NCBI RefSeq assembly: GCF_018863195.1
Contig: NZ_JAHKRT010000003.1
Span: 248,001 to 312,000, forward strand
From: Sphingomonas quercus
GTDB taxonomy: Bacteria > Pseudomonadota > Alphaproteobacteria > Sphingomonadales > Sphingomonadaceae
Direction: 5' to 3'
Length of the DNA: 64,000 bases
The notes beneath the pieces are model-generated. The model was given only the letters and a program-made list of their open reading frames with translations, did not search any database and was not told the origin of the DNA. Below are positions 60,175-64,000 of the stretch, piece after piece. Position numbers and translations under genes: made by a program. Position 1 is the first letter of the stretch; every line of letters begins with the position of its first letter.

Positions 60175-60567
60175 AGCCGATCTCCATCTAGCGAGGGTCG
60201 GCCGCAGTATGCCAACCACGTATTAATAATTAAACACGGTAATAGCGAGGCCCGTTCCCCATGGCCCATATCTGATAGTTTGAACACTTATTACCACAAA
60301 ATTGATCTTATGAGTGATTAACTCAATAAGTTTTTCTGCAACAATTTGCTGCGCCACACGCTATATAATGGCCCCATAATCCAAGGCGCTGTCGATGAGC
60401 GTACGCTTAATGCTGCTCGCTGCGACAAATCTGCGCCGGCCATTCGCCGCGGCAGACAGAAAGGGCCCTGGACAGCATACATCGGCGCCCGAACATGCCG
60501 ACAACAAACATCATATTCTTGGTATTCAACGGATACATCATCACCTTTGACTGAAAGGAGTGCCACC
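60175..60567. other. AT-rich divergent promoter region
   Basis: Between the GlsB-like and the PRC-barrel genes. About 180 bases (60205-60370) are strikingly AT-rich for this genome and likely hold promoters for both. No defined operator was identified. Confidence 0.4.
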
Positions 60568-60957
60568 GTGCCCACAAATCCAGAGACCTATCCTAATAGC
60601 GGCGCAGGACAAGCGCCGCTGGCATTCACCGGTGACATGCGCGGCATGGAGGTTCATGGCCGCGACGGCAATAAGATAGGAACGATAGACAGACTTGTTC
60701 TCGACAAGATGACGGGAGAAGTTGCTTTCGTTGTCCTCTCTTCAGGAGGGTTTCTCGGGCTTGGGCAGGCCTATCATCCAATTCCATGGCCGGCATTCCG
60801 TTATGACAGCAGGCGAGATGGCTATGTCGTGGCGATCGATAAGCGCCTGCTGGAGGGATCCCCGACTTATCGACCCGATACAGCACCGGTTTTCGATGAG
60901 GTCTACGGCCAACGTGTCCGCGAATATTATCGTGCATCTCTCGATGGAGCTTCCTGA
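60568..60957 (+). CDS. PRC-barrel domain protein
   Basis: 129 residues from GTG 60568, with AAGGAG 7 bases before it. After a 25-residue leader, a PRC barrel: MRGMEVHGRDGNKIGTIDRL, VLDKMTGEVAFVVLSSGGFL and ITHxx-like GQAYHPIPWPAFRYD, then a C-terminal extension. Such stand-alone PRC-barrel proteins are stress-associated in sphingomonads; function unknown. Near GlsB and entericidin genes, which have the same association. Confidence 0.82.
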   Translation: MPTNPETYPNSGAGQAPLAFTGDMRGMEVHGRDGNKIGTIDRLVLDKMTGEVAFVVLSSGGFLGLGQAYHPIPWPAFRYDSRRDGYVVAIDKRLLEGSPTYRPDTAPVFDEVYGQRVREYYRASLDGAS

Positions 60958-61006
60958 AGGCGATTGCGACCCGGTTGCTCACGATGAAGAATTACGACCA
61001 TGGGCG

Positions 61007-61282
61007 TTATGGACGGAGGTGCGCTACCATGAAACCGTGAGAAAGCCCTAGGGTGACAATCTGGGAGTCCCGGAATGGAGCCTCACCGCCGCGCATCATC
61101 GAGATTCCTTCCTGCTGTGACGACGAGTCCGGGGCGTCGCGGAGGTCCATGGCAAGCATGTCTCCAGCGACATCCTGTGATAGATAGGCATCGAGCGTCG
61201 GTCCGCGCTCGAGCATGTAGCGACAGGTCAGAAACAGCCTATCTGGCCATTGGAGGAACGTGATGCCGCCTGTCATGGGCAC
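61007..61282 (-). CDS. 91-residue protein of unknown function, doubtful
   Basis: From ATG 61282, without a convincing ribosome binding site. DRLFLTCRYMLERGPTLDAY, LSQDVAGDMLAMDLRDAPDS and GGEAPFRDSQIVTLGLSHGF look coding-like. No domain recognised, no conserved neighbour. It may be spurious. Confidence 0.32.
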   Translation of the reverse strand: MPMTGGITFLQWPDRLFLTCRYMLERGPTLDAYLSQDVAGDMLAMDLRDAPDSSSQQEGISMMRGGEAPFRDSQIVTLGLSHGFMVAHLRP

Positions 61283-61791
61283 GCTCGGCTGACGCTGCTC
61301 ACTCCGCAGGTGACGTGACGCTTCGGAGATGCCGCTAGAACTTCACTATTTCGCAACTTCCGCCCTTCCAACATGCCTATCCTTGCTGAACGCCGATCGT
61401 CACTGTCGATCATGGGATCTTTCCTCTCCTCAGGCCCTGCCCGGGCGAACCCGGGGCTGCCCGCGCGGCCTGGAAGCTACGTGAGCAGTCTATTCCTTGC
61501 ACGCCCAGCCCACCCGTCAGATTTGATGTTTCTGCGTCGGCGGAGCCAAAGCGACATCGCACGGCTTCAACGCATCAACGTGCGGAATAGCCGCTATTTG
61601 CAATTGTCGGTGCACCTCCATACCCGAAGCTCAGGCTGGTTCGGCGGCGCCAGGAGGAAGGCACGCCGGGCCGCGAGGAAGCGCCCGGCGTGCCTCCGGG
61701 CGGCACGACTGCTGCCCGCAAGTGACTGAAGCTCTTCGGGAGAGAAGCTCTGGCCCGCCCAGAGACAGCGATTTCCGGCTGTCAGGAAGTT
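61283..61791. other. intergenic stretch, no supported gene
   Basis: About 500 bases. A plus-strand frame at 61373-61729 is arginine-rich noise. No element recognised. Confidence 0.4.
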
Positions 61792-61983
61792 CTACACAGG
61801 CTTTCCGAGCGTAGCCCGCATTAGCCGAGCACGCGCATTCACGGCGTAGCGCTGACCGTGTCCCTCTATTATTGGCTCTCGGCCATGACCTTTAAGGGCG
61901 CGCGCATGCTCGACCGCCTGCCAAGCCGTAGGAAATTTGCTGACGCAGTTTGTGCCCACTGCATCCCAGGTAACGTACCACAT
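61792..61983 (-). CDS. 63-residue protein of unknown function
   Basis: From ATG 61983, with GGAGAGAG directly upstream. Sequence MWYVTWDAVGTNCVSKFPTA, WQAVEHARALKGHGREPIIE and GHGQRYAVNARARL: an N-terminal strand pattern and one helix, resembling small hypothetical proteins. Function unknown. Confidence 0.5.
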   Translation of the reverse strand: MWYVTWDAVGTNCVSKFPTAWQAVEHARALKGHGREPIIEGHGQRYAVNARARLMRATLGKPV

Positions 61984-62417
61984 ACCTCTCTCCAGCTCGC
62001 AAGAGAGGAGGCCGGACCGGCATGCCCAGGGAGCGGAGCAAGAACGCATGTCATCGGCATTCGTGCCAAGCCGACGGTGAACTATGCTCCGCTATACAAC
62101 GTTTCAAATTATTCGGCGCGGGATCATTTTCTGATAACATCGATCTCAGCCGCGGTCGCGCCGATCTCCCCGTCAGGGAGCCCCTGACGACAAGGCCGAT
62201 CATCATATATCCAGACAGCGATCTCGGCAGGCGGACAGCGAAACTTGCCCCGAATGAACGCTGTCATCGGCAGCTTGGTGGGGATCGGCGGCATTTAGAC
62301 CGCCGGCGCTCGCGACCGATCGGGTCGCAACGACCATAGAAGCTTGAGCGCTGAAGCCCATGGCGTACGCACCTTCGTGACGCCAAATCCGACACCCTCC
62401 GCAACCGGTCCCGATGC
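61984..62417. other. intergenic stretch, no supported gene
   Basis: About 430 bases with noise-like frames; no element recognised. Confidence 0.4.
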
Positions 62418-62681
62418 CTATTGCCTCGTCGCGGGCTCCTCGAAATCAAGGTAATTCGCCATTTTCCAGAGATCCTGGGACATCAAGCGCGCTTGGGGGC
62501 TCGTCAGCGTCACCTGTGTCGCAATGCCACCCGCCTCGACTTCCCGGTCGTTTTCCGCGTGCAGCAAGCGCAGGAGGCCCGTTTTCTGAGCCGTGGCGGC
62601 TTCCCATGACAGCGTGATTGAGAGGCGGACTGTGCCATCGGTGAGCCTATCCCAATGGTCGACGCTCTTCGCTGGGCTCAT
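62418..62681 (-). CDS. 87-residue protein of unknown function
   Basis: From ATG 62681, with GGAGA 6 bases upstream; an upstream TTG in frame is possible. MSPAKSVDHWDRLTDGTVRL, SITLSWEAATAQKTGLLRLL and VTLTSPQARLMSQDLWKMAN: coding-like mix of strands and helices. No family recognised. On the same strand as the two genes to the right. Confidence 0.5.
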   Translation of the reverse strand: MSPAKSVDHWDRLTDGTVRLSITLSWEAATAQKTGLLRLLHAENDREVEAGGIATQVTLTSPQARLMSQDLWKMANYLDFEEPATRQ

Positions 62682-62860
62682 GCCGGTCTCCAGTCGCGGC
62701 ACGGTGCCCGACTTGAGATGAACGTCTGAGCGCGGCAATCGGCCCAGCCTCGCGGCAATCGTTTCTGTCAGGCCATTCAGCCGTGCCCTTCCGGCCTGGT
62801 CAGCCGATACGCCCGAACTTCATTGCGAAGCGGGCTGAGCGGAGATAGCCCATACAGGAC

Positions 62861-63049
62861 CTAAGAACCGCTCTTGGTATGATCGAAAGGCTGTCGCTTG
62901 GCCTGTACGACCGCGTCCTTGAGATTGCTGTAACGAAATGCGCCAACGTTGAAGGAGTCGATTGGTCTGCGTACGATCCCGAACTCCGCCATCTCGACCA
63001 CTTCCTCTTCAGTGAGCGGAGCCAGCCCCAGTCCCCGCTCTATCGTCAC
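62861..63049 (-). CDS. 62-residue protein of unknown function, coupled to the upstream gene
   Basis: GTG start overlapping the stop of the preceding gene (GTGA). The product is MTIERGLGLAPLTEEEVVEM then AEFGIVRRPIDSFNVGAFRY and SNLKDAVVQAKRQPFDHTKS. Short proteins ending in FRYTNLDDAVAQAKR are common in sphingomonads as hypothetical proteins; a soluble helical protein is predicted. Probably co-translated with the 153-residue gene and under leader C. Confidence 0.6.
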   Translation of the reverse strand: MTIERGLGLAPLTEEEVVEMAEFGIVRRPIDSFNVGAFRYSNLKDAVVQAKRQPFDHTKSGS

Positions 63050-63507
63050 GACGCCTTCTCCGAATGATTGACACCTGACATATCAGCTAGCCTTGCCCGG
63101 TCTTGCCTGAGGAACCGGCTACGGCTCTGGAACGAGTTGACGCTGACTTCTCCGTCCGCGAACTGTGCTGCTAGCAGGCGCTCGTTTCCTTCCACAGACC
63201 GAATCAAATTCCTGAGGCTTTCCTCAAACGCGTTCGATTTTTCTGCCCGCTCCTGAGCAAAGACATGGCGCTCATTCTCTGGGTACGGAGTGGCGTTGAT
63301 CAATTCCCGGGTATCCAGCGATGCGTTGCGGTGCATCTCATACACCTCGGGGACCGCTGCTGCTTCGTTCATGATGGAGGTTTGCTCTTGCACGAGCAAC
63401 GAGTTGGGATCGCGATGCGGCGGAACCGCCTCAACACATCCGCCATCGTCTTCCCACGATGGCATGTCGAGATCGCGTAAACTCGTTTTATCTTGAGGCC
63501 GGACCAT
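63046..63507 (-). CDS. 153-residue protein of unknown function downstream of leader C
   Basis: From ATG 63507, with AGGAG (63515-63519) 7 bases upstream inside the leader hairpin; a longer start is unlikely. The product is acidic and helical: MVRPQDKTSLRDLDMPSWED, NSLLVQEQTSIMNEAAAVPE, ENERHVFAQERAEKSNAFEE and SRSRFLRQDRARLADMSG. No domain recognised. First gene of a two-gene unit. Confidence 0.6.
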   Translation of the reverse strand: MVRPQDKTSLRDLDMPSWEDDGGCVEAVPPHRDPNSLLVQEQTSIMNEAAAVPEVYEMHRNASLDTRELINATPYPENERHVFAQERAEKSNAFEESLRNLIRSVEGNERLLAAQFADGEVSVNSFQSRSRFLRQDRARLADMSGVNHSEKAS

Positions 63508-63568
63508 TGCGCTGCTCCTCTGCGTGTAAGCGGGAGCACATCGCATCTCTCAGCCGTCCACTTGCTCG
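63508..63568 (-). ncRNA. conserved leader C (structured 5' leader candidate)
   Basis: Minus strand: CCGAGC ... GGCTGAGAG ... GTGCTCCCGCT ... AGAGGAGCAGC, then ATG. TGCTCC (63538-63533) can pair with GGAGCA (63518-63513), covering the ribosome binding site. Same layout as leaders A, B and D; the region upstream has TAGATTGTACC, a weak -10-like stretch. Confidence 0.48.
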
Positions 63569-63778
63569 GATCGGCGGGCGGTACAATCTAGATGGTAGGT
63601 CGGTCAGCAGATTACAATGAGGCGCAGGGGAGCCCACCTTCGTCCCCTGTCCGTCGAACCGCCTAAACAGCGGCCCTCCACCTCAAGGCGGTCATAGCAT
63701 CTGCCGGAGCGGGTGGCTGCTATCGGCCAGTGGTCGTCGTTTCCGTAGCAAGTCCGTGATCCTGAAGCAGCCGTCCGT

Positions 63779-64000
63779 TCAGGCGTGCTCGGTAATCCGG
63801 GGGGATGGACCATCCAAGAGCATGTAAGCTTCGTCGAAGTCTTCGACCGCCATCAGCCGATCCCAATTATCGATCCGGACGGTTCCCGCGCTAATTGCGG
63901 CAATCCCCTGGATTCTCAACTCCCTCAGGGTACGGTTTACGTGGACACTCGTCAGGCCGGTCGCATCTCCTAGATCAATCTGCGTAATCGCCAGCGGAAA
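63779..64000 (-). CDS. Crp/Fnr-family regulator, C-terminal part
   Basis: Open to the right edge; the gene starts outside. The last 73 residues are FPLAITQIDLGDATGLTSVH, VNRTLRELRIQGIAAISAGT and VRIDNWDRLMAVEDFDEAYM: the Crp-type winged helix (Q-DLAD.-GLT.VH.NRTLREL) and the C-terminal DW..L..FD..YL segment common in alphaproteobacteria. Effector-binding domain not visible. Stop at 63779. Confidence 0.82.
   Translation of the reverse strand, partial: FPLAITQIDLGDATGLTSVHVNRTLRELRIQGIAAISAGTVRIDNWDRLMAVEDFDEAYMLLDGPSPRITEHA

Noticed and set aside
60346-60567. Longer start of the PRC-barrel gene at 60346
   Set aside because: The extension is unlike the family, whereas GTG 60568 has AAGGAG at the right distance and gives the usual length.
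1-64000. CRISPR array, rRNA or tRNA genes
   Set aside because: No regularly spaced direct repeats and no rRNA or tRNA sequence were recognised; a systematic search would need a dedicated program.

Overview
The window reads as a GC-rich alphaproteobacterial chromosome, most probably a sphingomonad. Pointers are the pair of large SusC-like TonB receptors of sphingomonad type, NhaA, a luxR-luxI-phyH cluster, DUF2285/XRE integrative-element genes and GlsB/PRC-barrel/entericidin stress genes. This assignment is an inference from gene content; no rRNA or tRNA was seen.

Layout. 1-5 kb: end of a 1-Cys peroxiredoxin, an MBL-fold/rhodanese persulfide dioxygenase and a large secreted DUF3857/transglutaminase/TPR protein. 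5-13 kb: two SAM methyltransferases, a secreted unknown, a DJ-1/PfpI protein, and an SDR divergent from a LysR regulator. 12.4-17 kb: a lipoprotein and three ion-transport genes (SLC13-type permease, K+ channel with RCK domain, NhaA). 17-26 kb is an accessory island: a junction made of fragments of three unrelated genes (AAA ATPase, etfBA, CAP protein), an MFS carrier, a SIR2-like domain fused to an amidohydrolase, a coupled winged-helix gene and 47-residue membrane peptide, an XRE regulator, a frameshifted DUF2285 gene, and a luxR-luxI-phyH quorum-sensing unit.

26.3-47.1 kb is a catabolic cluster of about 16 genes in five transcription units: MFS/cyclodeaminase-like/aldehyde dehydrogenase/aldolase; TonB receptor 1/FAD monooxygenase; histidinol-dehydrogenase-like/SDR; TonB receptor 2/esterase; acetoacetate-decarboxylase-like/cupin/ring-cleavage dioxygenase/fumarylacetoacetase. 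Each unit is preceded by the same palindrome, TTCCC-N6-GGGAA, at 31251, 31356, 36429, 43032 and 47104. A TetR regulator in the middle of the cluster is the obvious candidate to bind it. Together the genes suggest uptake of an aromatic ester or related compound across the outer membrane, hydrolysis, hydroxylation, extradiol cleavage and cleavage of the product by a fumarylacetoacetase-type hydrolase. The substrate is unknown.

47.1-64 kb is gene-poor and decayed: at least three remnants of IS3-family transposases, a frameshifted FeeM-type N-acyl amino acid synthase, a broken sigma-factor remnant, and many small genes (CAP protein, entericidin, GlsB, PRC-barrel, zinc-ribbon-like and unknown proteins). 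Four loci of small genes here, all on the minus strand, carry the same leader (CGACTGAGAG, then GCTCCCGCT, then a Shine-Dalgarno that can pair with the leader). The window ends inside a Crp/Fnr-type regulator.
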